Shown: positions 1 through 6,233, numbered from the stretch's first letter. The stretch is 7,216 nucleotides of DNA from an uncultured Lachnospiraceae bacterium (GCA_910586585.1 CAJUKA010000165.1:1-7216); one strand, 5' to 3'. Numbers and translations are program-made. The notes: generated by a model from the sequence alone, not told the origin.

Positions 1-260
1 GCGGCTGTTGCCAATGCGCTGGTATAAAAATGTTCTTCTGGCACATCAAGTCCCATCCTTGCCAGTTTCTGATTTAATTCCCGTGGTGTATATCCACTAT
101 TATTTGTCAAAAATAAATATTCTTTCTTTTCATCATGCAACCACTGGATGAATTCTGGAACACCTGGCAATATCTGATTGCCATGATAAATCACACCATC
201 CATATCACAGATGAATCCTTTTTTTTCATTAAAATCGATTATGGATTTTCTCATGTTCAT
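1..260 (-). CDS. NagD-like HAD-IIA sugar/nucleotide phosphatase, N-terminal part (cut by window edge)
   Basis: The first 86 codons of a HAD-superfamily hydrolase are present; the 3' part lies beyond the window. Motif I reads CDMDGVIY, with the presumed nucleophile Asp19 and acid/base Asp21. The NagD-type segment GNQILPGVPEF follows, and motif II is LTNNSGYTPRE with Thr52 as the phosphate-binding residue. The stretch VPEEHFYTSALATA closely resembles the end of the N-terminal region in E. coli NagD and AraL-type enzymes. These are cytoplasmic phosphatases of sugar or nucleotide phosphates; the substrate cannot be read from this fragment. The start at 260 has a purine-rich AGAAAGGCAGGG stretch upstream; ATG at 254 is an alternative. 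It follows the AraC gene in the same direction after about 160 bases and has its own candidate promoter. Family assignment is firm; motifs III-IV are not visible. Confidence 0.9.
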   Translation of the reverse strand, partial: MNMRKSIIDFNEKKGFICDMDGVIYHGNQILPGVPEFIQWLHDEKKEYLFLTNNSGYTPRELNQKLARMGLDVPEEHFYTSALATA

Positions 261-346
261 ATGCGCCCTGCCTTTCTTGTTTCTTTAGAATACACCTTGC
301 TCTTTTCATAATAAAATAAAGCGCTATTTTCTACAAATATTTTCAT

Positions 347-355
347 ATTATATCA
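347..355 (-). promoter_or_regulatory. Candidate extended -10 promoter for the HAD phosphatase gene
   Basis: On the minus strand this reads TGATATAAT, a perfect TATAAT preceded by the TGn extension that compensates for a weak -35. No good -35 lies at 16-18 bases; TTGATT lies at a spacing of only 14. Transcription would start near 340, giving an untranslated leader of about 80 bases before the ATG at 260. The 261-421 gap shows no GC-rich hairpin with a T-tract, so read-through from the upstream AraC gene is also possible. Confidence 0.5.
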
Positions 356-421
356 TCCACACATAAAATCAAATACATAGTACTGTGAAATCGAAGTAAA
401 TATTTCTATCAACAGAACCTT

Positions 422-1222
422 TTATGACAACATCTCTTTCACACAAGTACTCCGATAATCACTCGGTGATATTTTATATCTTTCTTTAAATACTCGGTTA
501 AATGTTCTCTGACTTTCAAATCCACTATCCAGACAAATGTTTGTAATAGAATCACTCGTATTTTCCAAACGCTGGCATGCATAGTTCAGCCTTGCATCGT
601 TAAGATATTGATTAAAGTTTCTATGGAATGTTTTGGAAAAGAGTCTGGATAAAACATATTTGCTCACCCCCAGATCTTTTGCCATCTCTTCCAGCGAAAA
701 TTTCTTCTTAAAATTTGCTGATATATAGGAAACTGTCTGGTAAATAAGATCGTTGCTCCCCACATTACTCTTTTCTACCAAATTTAATTTTCCTATGCAG
801 CGTGCCAACACAATTTGAAGATATGCCTGTGCAACAGTAATATCCGACTGTTCTGTCTCTAAAATCGCATTTATAACCCTATATACCTCCGGTTCAACCT
901 TTTCCGCTTTGATGATCGGGTATTCAGGAGCCATGGATTGCATGATATCTGCAAATTTGGCAATCGTAAATGGCGATGCAATCAGATAAGTCGCTTTATT
1001 TACACCGGGTGTCAGTACCTGATAGTGATGAATAACATCTGGAAATACAAAGCCTATATCTCCTTTATCCATATGATATAGTTCCTGTCCGACACCAAGT
1101 TCTAATGCTCCACTTGTTACACAAACAATCTCCAATGCATTATGAAGATGTGGTTCAATATGTTTTGACTTCCTATTTATTGCTATGATCTCCTCTTTTG
1201 TGTCAACATATTTTAACTGCAT
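422..1222 (-). CDS. AraC-family transcriptional regulator with N-terminal cupin sensor
   Basis: A 266-residue regulator. The N-terminal half is an AraC-type cupin: HIEPHLHNALEIVCV (about residues 21-35) gives the metal-site-like HxH...E pattern, and GDIGFVFPDVIHHY (about 54-67) is the second cupin motif. The C-terminal half holds the two helix-turn-helix units of the AraC/XylS domain: FSLEEMAKDLGVSKYVLSRLF (helices around 175-195) and ITNICLDSGFESQRTFNRVFK (around 226-246), ending with the family signature YKISPSDYR. The reading frame stays open upstream to a TTG at 1339, but I chose ATG 1222. It has AAAGGGGAG six bases upstream and a promoter just beyond, and the extra 39 residues look unlike any cupin N-terminus. 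The effector is unknown. It lies downstream of lacZ-symporter but behind that operon's terminator, and it is divergent from the small plus-strand unit, which it may control (inference). Confidence 0.92.
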   Translation of the reverse strand: MQLKYVDTKEEIIAINRKSKHIEPHLHNALEIVCVTSGALELGVGQELYHMDKGDIGFVFPDVIHHYQVLTPGVNKATYLIASPFTIAKFADIMQSMAPEYPIIKAEKVEPEVYRVINAILETEQSDITVAQAYLQIVLARCIGKLNLVEKSNVGSNDLIYQTVSYISANFKKKFSLEEMAKDLGVSKYVLSRLFSKTFHRNFNQYLNDARLNYACQRLENTSDSITNICLDSGFESQRTFNRVFKERYKISPSDYRSTCVKEMLS

Positions 1223-1228
1223 GAAATA

Positions 1229-1237
1229 CTCCCCTTT
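1229..1237 (-). promoter_or_regulatory. Ribosome binding site that fixes the AraC start at 1222
   Basis: On the minus strand AAAGGGGAG lies six bases before the ATG at 1222. The upstream TTG at 1339 has only an AGG directly abutting it, which is too close to act. This is the main reason for the shorter 266-residue protein. Confidence 0.8.
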
Positions 1238-1247
1238 GCAACATTTG

Positions 1248-1276
1248 TCTATATCTTCTTTCGATTTGGCAAGCAA
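1248..1276 (-). promoter_or_regulatory. Candidate sigma-A promoter of the left AraC gene
   Basis: On the minus strand TTGCTT (1271-1276) and TATAGA (1248-1253) are separated by exactly 17 bases. The predicted start near 1241 leaves a leader of about 19 bases containing the ribosome binding site. If correct, the region upstream of 1222 is not coding. It is back to back with the plus-strand promoter candidate at 1294-1299. Confidence 0.5.
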
Positions 1277-1293
1277 TCCTTTTACACCTATCT

Positions 1294-1299
1294 TATAAT
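1294..1299 (+). promoter_or_regulatory. Candidate -10 element for the small plus-strand transcript
   Basis: A perfect TATAAT lies 32 bases before the small ORF's ATG, with a predicted start near 1306. No good -35 lies at 16-18 bases; TTGGCA is at 1266-1271, a 22-base spacing. An alternative pairing is TTTACA (1281-1286) with TGTAAA (1305-1310) at 18 bases. A weak -35 beside a divergent AraC gene is typical of an activator-dependent promoter, but that is inference. Confidence 0.4.
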
Positions 1300-1315
1300 C
1301 AACTTGTAAATAAGG

Positions 1316-1323
1316 AAAGGAGG
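1316..1323 (+). promoter_or_regulatory. Near-perfect ribosome binding site for a 25-codon ORF
   Basis: AAAGGAGG ends eight bases before the ATG at 1332. This is as strong as the best site in the window, in front of lacZ. It lies in a region with no annotated plus-strand gene and is the key reason to treat the small ORF as translated. Confidence 0.6.
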
Positions 1324-1331
1324 AATTGCAA

Positions 1332-1409
1332 ATGAGCAACCTAAAAAAATATCTGAATGACCTTTTAGTATTCTACACTGAATATTTTGAGCATCCTTAC
1401 CATGTATAA
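1332..1409 (+). CDS. Putative 25-residue small protein or leader peptide
   Basis: ATG at 1332 opens a 25-codon ORF ending in TAA at 1407-1409. The peptide begins MSNLKKYLNDLL and ends EHPYHV. The first half is a lysine-bearing, leucine-rich amphipathic stretch; the second half is dense in aromatics, with four Tyr, two Phe and two His in the whole peptide. There is no Cys and no clear signal or membrane segment. A strong ribosome binding site and a -10 lie upstream, and a factor-independent terminator follows 41 bases after the stop, so a transcript of about 180 bases would carry only this ORF. An inverted repeat begins within codon 10 and its second arm starts on the last base of the stop codon. 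That arrangement and the composition resemble amino-acid attenuator leader peptides, but no plus-strand gene follows. I do not recognise the peptide; coding status rests on the ribosome binding site and context only. Confidence 0.5.
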   Translation: MSNLKKYLNDLLVFYTEYFEHPYHV

Positions 1410-1420
1410 ATACTAAAAGG
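1361..1420 (+). repeat. Perfect 12-bp inverted repeat spanning the end of the small ORF
   Basis: CCTTTTAGTATT (1361-1372) is exactly complementary to AATACTAAAAGG (1409-1420), with 36 bases between. In the plus-strand RNA this forms a long-loop hairpin whose left arm lies in codons 10-14 of the small ORF and whose right arm begins at the stop codon. A ribosome near the end of the ORF would prevent it from forming. Because it is a DNA dyad it could also be a protein site, although 36 bases of spacing is long for one dimer. Confidence 0.7.
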
Positions 1421-1446
1421 ACTATTTTGTGAAAACTGAATATTTT
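1377..1446 (+). repeat. Direct repeat ACTGAATATTTT, two copies
   Basis: The 12-mer ACTGAATATTTT occurs at 1377-1388, inside the loop of the inverted repeat, and again at 1435-1446, just before the terminator hairpin. The copies start 58 bases apart. Function is unknown; possible roles are regulator half-sites or a small duplication within this unit. Confidence 0.6.
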
Positions 1447-1482
1447 CTTAAGGCCATTTCATAAAAATGAAGTGGTCCTTTT
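1415..1482 (+). promoter_or_regulatory. Candidate antiterminator pairing competing with the terminator
   Basis: In plus-strand RNA, AAAAGGACTATTTTGT (1415-1430) can pair with ATGAAGTGGTCCTTTT (1467-1482) over 16 contiguous positions, four of them G-U. The downstream strand is the 3' arm of the terminator hairpin, so the two folds exclude each other. The upstream strand shares six bases (1415-1420) with the right arm of the 1361-1420 inverted repeat, so that hairpin would block the antiterminator. This three-way competition is the logic of an attenuator; folding energies were not computed. Confidence 0.45.
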
Positions 1483-1490
1483 TATTTTCA
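1450..1490 (+). terminator. Factor-independent terminator of the small plus-strand unit
   Basis: AAGGCCATTTCAT (1450-1462) pairs with ATGAAGTGGTCCTT (1467-1480) around an AAAA loop. The stem has 13 pairs with one bulged T and one G-U, and is followed by TTTATTTT. The T-rich tail is on the plus strand only, so it terminates rightward transcription. No annotated plus-strand gene precedes it except the 25-codon ORF, which supports a real transcript there. Confidence 0.75.
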
Positions 1491-1518
1491 AAATACAGTT
1501 CTATCACTTTATATTATA

Positions 1519-1561
1519 GAAAAAAGCACTGTCTCATCGAACAACGATCAGACAACGCTTT
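1519..1561 (-). terminator. Strong terminator of the lacZ-symporter operon
   Basis: On the minus strand AAAGCGTTGTCTGATCG (1561-1545) pairs with CGATGAGACAGTGCTTT (1539-1523), with 16 of 17 positions paired (two G-U, one G-G mismatch) around a five-base loop. A run of six T overlaps the end of the stem. It begins 12 bases after the symporter stop codon and separates the operon from the left AraC gene. Together with the plus-strand terminator it forms a convergent terminator pair. Confidence 0.88.
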
Positions 1562-1573
1562 CTCTTGTCAATT

Positions 1574-2971
1574 CTAATTTATGTCTGATGCATCTGTTAC
1601 TTCATCTGCAGCAATTCCTTTTTCTGCTTTCAGTTTTTTATTTGCATCTTCAACATTCATTCTTGAAAGTGCAAACATAATCAATACATCAAAGATTAAC
1701 GGAAGCCAAAGATACATGAACTGCATCATATCAAGTGCAGACTGTGGCTGAGTTGCATTTGTTCCGACATATCCACTGAGCTCAAGCATCCATCCAACAA
1801 CAGCGGTTCCAATACCTCCACCGATTTTTACACCAAGAGAAGTACAAGAGTACATCGTTCCATCAATTCTCTTTCCCTGTGTAAGATAAGTGTATTCAGA
1901 GCAGGATGCAATAACAGCATTCATATCTCCCTGCCATGGTCCCTGACCTAAGGCTGCAAGAGCTGTAAACGCCATCATCAGCGGAACACTACCCATATAT
2001 CCGGCAACAACAACAAGTGCTCTACCGATGACTGCTAAGACATAACCTCTTAAGTTCAGTTTATACATGCCTTTCCACTTACCAACTAATGTCGGTGTAA
2101 AAATCAGGGCAATGATCAGTGGAATATTTACTGCCCATGCAAATTGTCCAAACAAATTCTTATTTTTCAGTACCCATGTCATGTAATAAATGCCAGCTCC
2201 AATCATGGCACCATATAACTGCTGTAAAATATATGTTCCACAAATCATCATGTAATATTTGTTTTTGACAAGAAGCTTGAATGCCTGTACCATTCCATAC
2301 TTTTCATTATCATTCTTTACTTCTCCTTCATTAAGTTCTTCCTCCGGAAGTTCCTTAACAGAAAGTGCTGAAATCGTATTTACGACCAGACCAATGATTG
2401 CATAGATAATAGCAACCGTTCTCCATGCCGCAGCATCTCCACCACATTTATCTACAAATCCAACTGTAATCGCCTGAATCAGAAGACTTGTTGAAAATGC
2501 AAAAATAAAACGGTAAGATCCCATCTGTACACGCTCTTTGCTGTTCTTTGTAATCAGTGACGTAAGTGCTGAATAAGCAATATTGTTTGCTGTATAAAAC
2601 ACACTATTTAACAGTGTATAAGAAATAAAGAACCATGCATATTTAGCCGTTGTTCCCAAACTCACCGGTACTGCAAAGCAGCCGACCAGCGTAATGGCAC
2701 AACCAATATATCCGTATAGCATCCAGGGTTTCGCTTTTCCCATTTTACTGTGTGTTTTGTCAATCATTGATCCAAAAAATATATCCGTAAAACCATCAAA
2801 TAGTTTTGATACGGCAATCAGGGTACCCACGACACCTGCAGCAAGTCCTACCGAGTCCGTCAGATAGACCATCATAAAAGATGTCAGGAACGCATAGACT
2901 ACATTACCTGCAATATCACCTGATCCGTATCCAATTTTGTTATACCATTTCAAATACTTTTTTTCTTCCAT
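1574..2971 (-). CDS. GPH-family (MelB-type) sugar:cation symporter, probable beta-galactoside transporter
   Basis: A 465-residue polytopic membrane protein with about 12 hydrophobic segments, of usual length for glycoside-pentoside-hexuronide symporters. The diagnostic MelB-like features are in order. KLFDGFTDIFFG carries the two conserved acidic residues, Asp59 and Asp63, corresponding to the cation-site aspartates of MelB helix II. The loop GKAKPW at 78-83 matches the family RxGKxxPW motif. DGTMYSCTSLGVKIGGGIG (370-388) carries Lys382, the counterpart of the MelB helix XI lysine. An acidic, charged loop at about 205-225 separates the two six-helix halves, and the C-terminus is a charged cytoplasmic tail. 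ATG 2971 has GAGGAG about 12 bases upstream, slightly far. Its position directly after lacZ, same strand, suggests lactose or another beta-galactoside as substrate; that is inference from context. No frame breaks seen. Confidence 0.93.
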   Translation of the reverse strand: MEEKKYLKWYNKIGYGSGDIAGNVVYAFLTSFMMVYLTDSVGLAAGVVGTLIAVSKLFDGFTDIFFGSMIDKTHSKMGKAKPWMLYGYIGCAITLVGCFAVPVSLGTTAKYAWFFISYTLLNSVFYTANNIAYSALTSLITKNSKERVQMGSYRFIFAFSTSLLIQAITVGFVDKCGGDAAAWRTVAIIYAIIGLVVNTISALSVKELPEEELNEGEVKNDNEKYGMVQAFKLLVKNKYYMMICGTYILQQLYGAMIGAGIYYMTWVLKNKNLFGQFAWAVNIPLIIALIFTPTLVGKWKGMYKLNLRGYVLAVIGRALVVVAGYMGSVPLMMAFTALAALGQGPWQGDMNAVIASCSEYTYLTQGKRIDGTMYSCTSLGVKIGGGIGTAVVGWMLELSGYVGTNATQPQSALDMMQFMYLWLPLIFDVLIMFALSRMNVEDANKKLKAEKGIAADEVTDASDIN

Positions 2972-3060
2972 CGAATTTCTTTGCTCCTCATCTTCATCGC
3001 ACTTAGAATCTCAATATGGCTAACCGTATGATATCTAATTCTGTTTTTTTCTCTGATTTT

Positions 3061-3103
3061 GTCTGATTGCTCTGTATATCCGGACTTTACATTACAATCA
3101 GAC
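3061..3103 (-). repeat. Perfect 9-bp inverted repeat (hairpin) in the lacZ-symporter gap
   Basis: On the minus strand GTCTGATTG (3103-3095) pairs with CAATCAGAC (3069-3061). Inside, after a symmetric 3x3 internal loop, TGTA (3091-3088) pairs with TACA (3076-3073), leaving an 11-base loop centred on TCCGGA. It starts 35 bases after the lacZ stop. The bases after it are A-rich, not T-rich, so it is not a terminator of the operon. Likely roles are stabilising or processing the lacZ mRNA and tuning symporter levels. TCTGATT is repeated at 3052-3058, next to the arm at 3062-3068. The rest of the 167-base gap shows no convincing promoter. Confidence 0.6.
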
Positions 3104-3138
3104 TCTCTTTCCTTGTTTACGGGTTACATGAAACTTTA

Positions 3139-6100
3139 TTATCCCTTTACATACGGTATCAGTGTAAACTGAAACCGGAATAATACATCATCAAATCGGT
3201 ACTGCTCCAATACAACTGGACCACAACTATTAGAACCAATGCCATTTAATGCGTAGTCAACACAGAATACTACACTATCTGATTCTATTAATTCATAATT
3301 ATGCGTTTTCTTCTCAAGTTCTTCCTGTGTATAATAAGAAGCATTGAATGAAAATGCCTTTTCTGCGGATGCCACAATTCCATATCGGCTGTTGTTAAGC
3401 TCTACATATTCACAATCATAATGGCTTCCATTTTCCTGTGGACGGATATAGTCCTCATGTAAATCCCCTACATCTGCCCGGTACAAACCGTGGCTCGCAG
3501 CCTGATGTTTATCACAATAACTTTCCTGTGGTCCCATTCCAAAGTATCTTACAGCTGAAAGTTTTTTATCCAGGAACATCCTCACACCAAATCTCGGAAG
3601 ATCCGGGAATTCATCGTCTTTTGTTACTGCAATATCTGCATCAATCTTTCCAGCAGCTTCTATTTTCCATGTAATCGTCACATCAAGAATCTTCTGTACT
3701 GTCTCTGCCACAACGGAAGCATGGCTTGTAATCTTCACACCATGTTTTCCCTGCACAACCTCTGTCGTATAGGCTCTTGTGTAAGCCTTATCATAGTGGG
3801 CTTTCTTCCATTCAGACTTGATGTACATATCGTTATCTGTTGGAGCTCTCCAAATATTTAATTCCATCGGATGGTTCAAGTATTCCCGCCCTGCGAATTT
3901 CATCTCTGTAAAGAGTGCAGTACGTTTGTCTATGGTATAAGCAAATTCACGCCCCTTGATATGAATCTGTGTATCATTTTCATTTACCTGTAATTCAGAG
4001 TCCACTACTGTTTTTGGTATCCATTTCTCTGCAAGTTTACATTTTGTATCCTCTTTACTTACCTCAATTTCATCAAATCCAAGAATATGGTCTTCATCCA
4101 ACAGTGGCAATTCTTTTTTCAGATGGTAAATAAGTTTTAAATAACATTTCCCATTCTCTGGAACATTGATCTTCAGGTTTGTTTTTCCTTCCCCGTGTGG
4201 TGCCACAGAAAACTCCGGAAGTATGCCTTTGCTGATCACAAGACCATCCTGTGTCAGCTCATAACTAATCTTCACATAATCTTTCAAGTCATCAAAATCC
4301 ATGTAGTTATGAAGCACCAGTTCTCCGCTTTCTTTGTTATAGGAAATAACTCTTGCCGGGCGATAAACATTCTTGTATTCCAAAAGTCCTGTATGTACCG
4401 TTCTGTCCGGATATACTAATCCATCCATACAGAAGTTGCCATCATGAATTTCTTCGCCATGGTCGCCCCCATAAGCATATATAGTCTTTCCATTCTCAGC
4501 AGTTCCATGAGCAATCGCATGGTCACACCATTCCCAGACAAAGCCGCCGCACATTTTATCATTATCCTGAATCATCTGGAAGTAATCTTCAAAATCTCCA
4601 GGTCCGTTTCCCATGCTGTGACAGTACTCTACCAAAAGGAAGGGTTTGCTTCCATCTTTATCCAGATATTCCTGAATTTCGGAAAGCGCTGGGTACATCC
4701 GGCTGTACACATCCAGATTGCTGTAATCATATGTTTCATCATAATTACGGTATCTTGCACTCTCATATTGTGTGATACGGTCTGGATCAAAATTCTTTGT
4801 CCATTCCAGTGCTTTTTCAAAGTTGCAGCCATAAGCACTCTCATTTCCCATTGACCACATAACAATACAGAAACGGTTTTTGTCACGTTCCACCATGAGT
4901 TTTACGCGATCAACGATTGCCTCTTCCCATACCGGATCATCTGCAATCTTCTCATTCCATCGTTTGAACCGATTGTAATCAGTGTCTTCTTTTCTGTAGA
5001 TCATAAATGGACCATGAGCTTCAATATCTGCTTCATCTATTACCATGAATCCATACTTGTCACACATTTCATAGAAAAATGGTGCGTTCGGATAGTGGCT
5101 GGAACGGATCGCATTAAAATTATGCTGCTTCATTAACGTAAGATCGGTTGTAATCTGTTCCGGATTGATTGTAAATCCAGTAACCGGATCAGAATCATGT
5201 CGATTGACACCACGGAATTTAATCTTCTGTCCATTTAAATAAATAACCTGGTCTTTAATCTCTATCTTTCTTAATGCAATGTGATCTACAATTACTTCAT
5301 TCTCTGTTTCAAGAATCAGTTTATATAGATATGGATTTTCTGTATTCCAAAGTTCCGGACTTGCGATTTCTAATACAGCTGTTCCTTCTTCAGCAATACT
5401 TCCTAGTGCTACAACTGCTCCGTTTCTATCTTCAATCGAAATTTTTACATTTAACGGAGAGTAGAATTTCATTTCAATTTCTACTTTCGCAAGCATATCC
5501 TCAATTCTTGTTTTAATATGATAATCACTGATTGCCTGTTTTGGGCGTTTCAAAATGTACACATCCCGGAAAATACCACTCATACGGAATTTGTCCTGAT
5601 CTTCCAAATAGGAACCATCACACCACTTCATTACCAACACTGCCACCGTATTCGTTCCATCCTGAAGTACATCGGTAACATCAAACTCACTGGTCATATG
5701 CGAAACCTGGCTGTATCCTATGTAAGAGCCATTGATCCATACGTAAAAGCAACTGTCTACTCCTTCAAAGTTCAAAAAAGATTTTGGCGCTTTCTCATCT
5801 CTACTGTACTCAAAAGTATGTACATAGGCTCCACACGGAATGTCCTGTGGCACATATGGTGGATCAAACGGAAATGGATACCGGATGTTTGTATACTGGT
5901 GTGTATCATATCCAGCCATCTGCCATACACTTGGAACCTGAATCTCATCAAAATTTTCTGTATCATAATTCTTCTCAAAGAAAGAATCCTTAATGTCATA
6001 GATGCTGTTAAAATACTGGAATTTCCAAGTTCCATTCAATAACTGCATACGATCTGACTCTTCTCTGTGTTCCACCAAGTTATCCATTCTTCTGGATGCC

Positions 6101-6177
6101 GGAATATAATAGGCTCTGGCTGGCATTGTGTTTTCGTGCAGTACGCTTAGATTTTCATAATAACGTGGTACGATCAT
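3139..6177 (-). CDS. lacZ: Beta-galactosidase, glycoside hydrolase family 2 (LacZ type)
   Basis: A 1012-residue enzyme, close to the 1024 of E. coli LacZ, with no signal peptide, hence cytoplasmic. It hydrolyses terminal beta-D-galactosyl residues, such as lactose to glucose and galactose. Domains in order: sugar-binding jelly roll (about 45-212, with VPSVWQMAGYDTHQYTN and the signature WCDGSYLEDQDKFRMSGIFRD); Ig-like domain (about 217-307); TIM barrel (about 309-608); a second Ig-like domain (about 612-710); and the large C-terminal beta-sandwich of long LacZ proteins (about 735-1008). The acid/base is Glu446 in WSMGNES and the nucleophile Glu517 in LLVEYCHSMGN; His388 in DEADIEAHGP and FCMDG at 582-586 match further active-site positions. 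RDKNRFC precedes the acid/base strand where E. coli has RDRNHPS. GGAGGAG lies eight bases before ATG 6177. It is first gene of the operon with the symporter and is divergent from an AraC regulator. Strict lactose specificity is not proven. Confidence 0.96.
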   Translation of the reverse strand: MIVPRYYENLSVLHENTMPARAYYIPASRRMDNLVEHREESDRMQLLNGTWKFQYFNSIYDIKDSFFEKNYDTENFDEIQVPSVWQMAGYDTHQYTNIRYPFPFDPPYVPQDIPCGAYVHTFEYSRDEKAPKSFLNFEGVDSCFYVWINGSYIGYSQVSHMTSEFDVTDVLQDGTNTVAVLVMKWCDGSYLEDQDKFRMSGIFRDVYILKRPKQAISDYHIKTRIEDMLAKVEIEMKFYSPLNVKISIEDRNGAVVALGSIAEEGTAVLEIASPELWNTENPYLYKLILETENEVIVDHIALRKIEIKDQVIYLNGQKIKFRGVNRHDSDPVTGFTINPEQITTDLTLMKQHNFNAIRSSHYPNAPFFYEMCDKYGFMVIDEADIEAHGPFMIYRKEDTDYNRFKRWNEKIADDPVWEEAIVDRVKLMVERDKNRFCIVMWSMGNESAYGCNFEKALEWTKNFDPDRITQYESARYRNYDETYDYSNLDVYSRMYPALSEIQEYLDKDGSKPFLLVEYCHSMGNGPGDFEDYFQMIQDNDKMCGGFVWEWCDHAIAHGTAENGKTIYAYGGDHGEEIHDGNFCMDGLVYPDRTVHTGLLEYKNVYRPARVISYNKESGELVLHNYMDFDDLKDYVKISYELTQDGLVISKGILPEFSVAPHGEGKTNLKINVPENGKCYLKLIYHLKKELPLLDEDHILGFDEIEVSKEDTKCKLAEKWIPKTVVDSELQVNENDTQIHIKGREFAYTIDKRTALFTEMKFAGREYLNHPMELNIWRAPTDNDMYIKSEWKKAHYDKAYTRAYTTEVVQGKHGVKITSHASVVAETVQKILDVTITWKIEAAGKIDADIAVTKDDEFPDLPRFGVRMFLDKKLSAVRYFGMGPQESYCDKHQAASHGLYRADVGDLHEDYIRPQENGSHYDCEYVELNNSRYGIVASAEKAFSFNASYYTQEELEKKTHNYELIESDSVVFCVDYALNGIGSNSCGPVVLEQYRFDDVLFRFQFTLIPYVKG

Positions 6178-6233
6178 AAATAGCTCTCCTCCAATACATA
6201 TACTTTTTTGTTCTTTGTTTTCCTAAAGCAAAC

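Noticed and set aside
313..330. Hairpin AAAATA...TATTTT around GCGC in the leader of the HAD gene
   Set aside because: The stem is six A/T pairs only, with a GC-rich loop; it is too weak for a terminator or a called RNA element.
1450..1480. The plus-strand terminator acting as a bidirectional terminator for the symporter gene
   Set aside because: On the minus strand the stem is followed by AAGAAAATA, not a T-run, and the symporter already has its own strong terminator at 1519-1561.
3438..6042. Several plus-strand ORFs of 69-174 codons opposite lacZ, and minus-strand ORFs in other frames of lacZ
   Set aside because: They overlap a fully supported GH2 gene, lack ribosome binding sites and recognisable domains, and are typical out-of-frame shadows of a long coding region.
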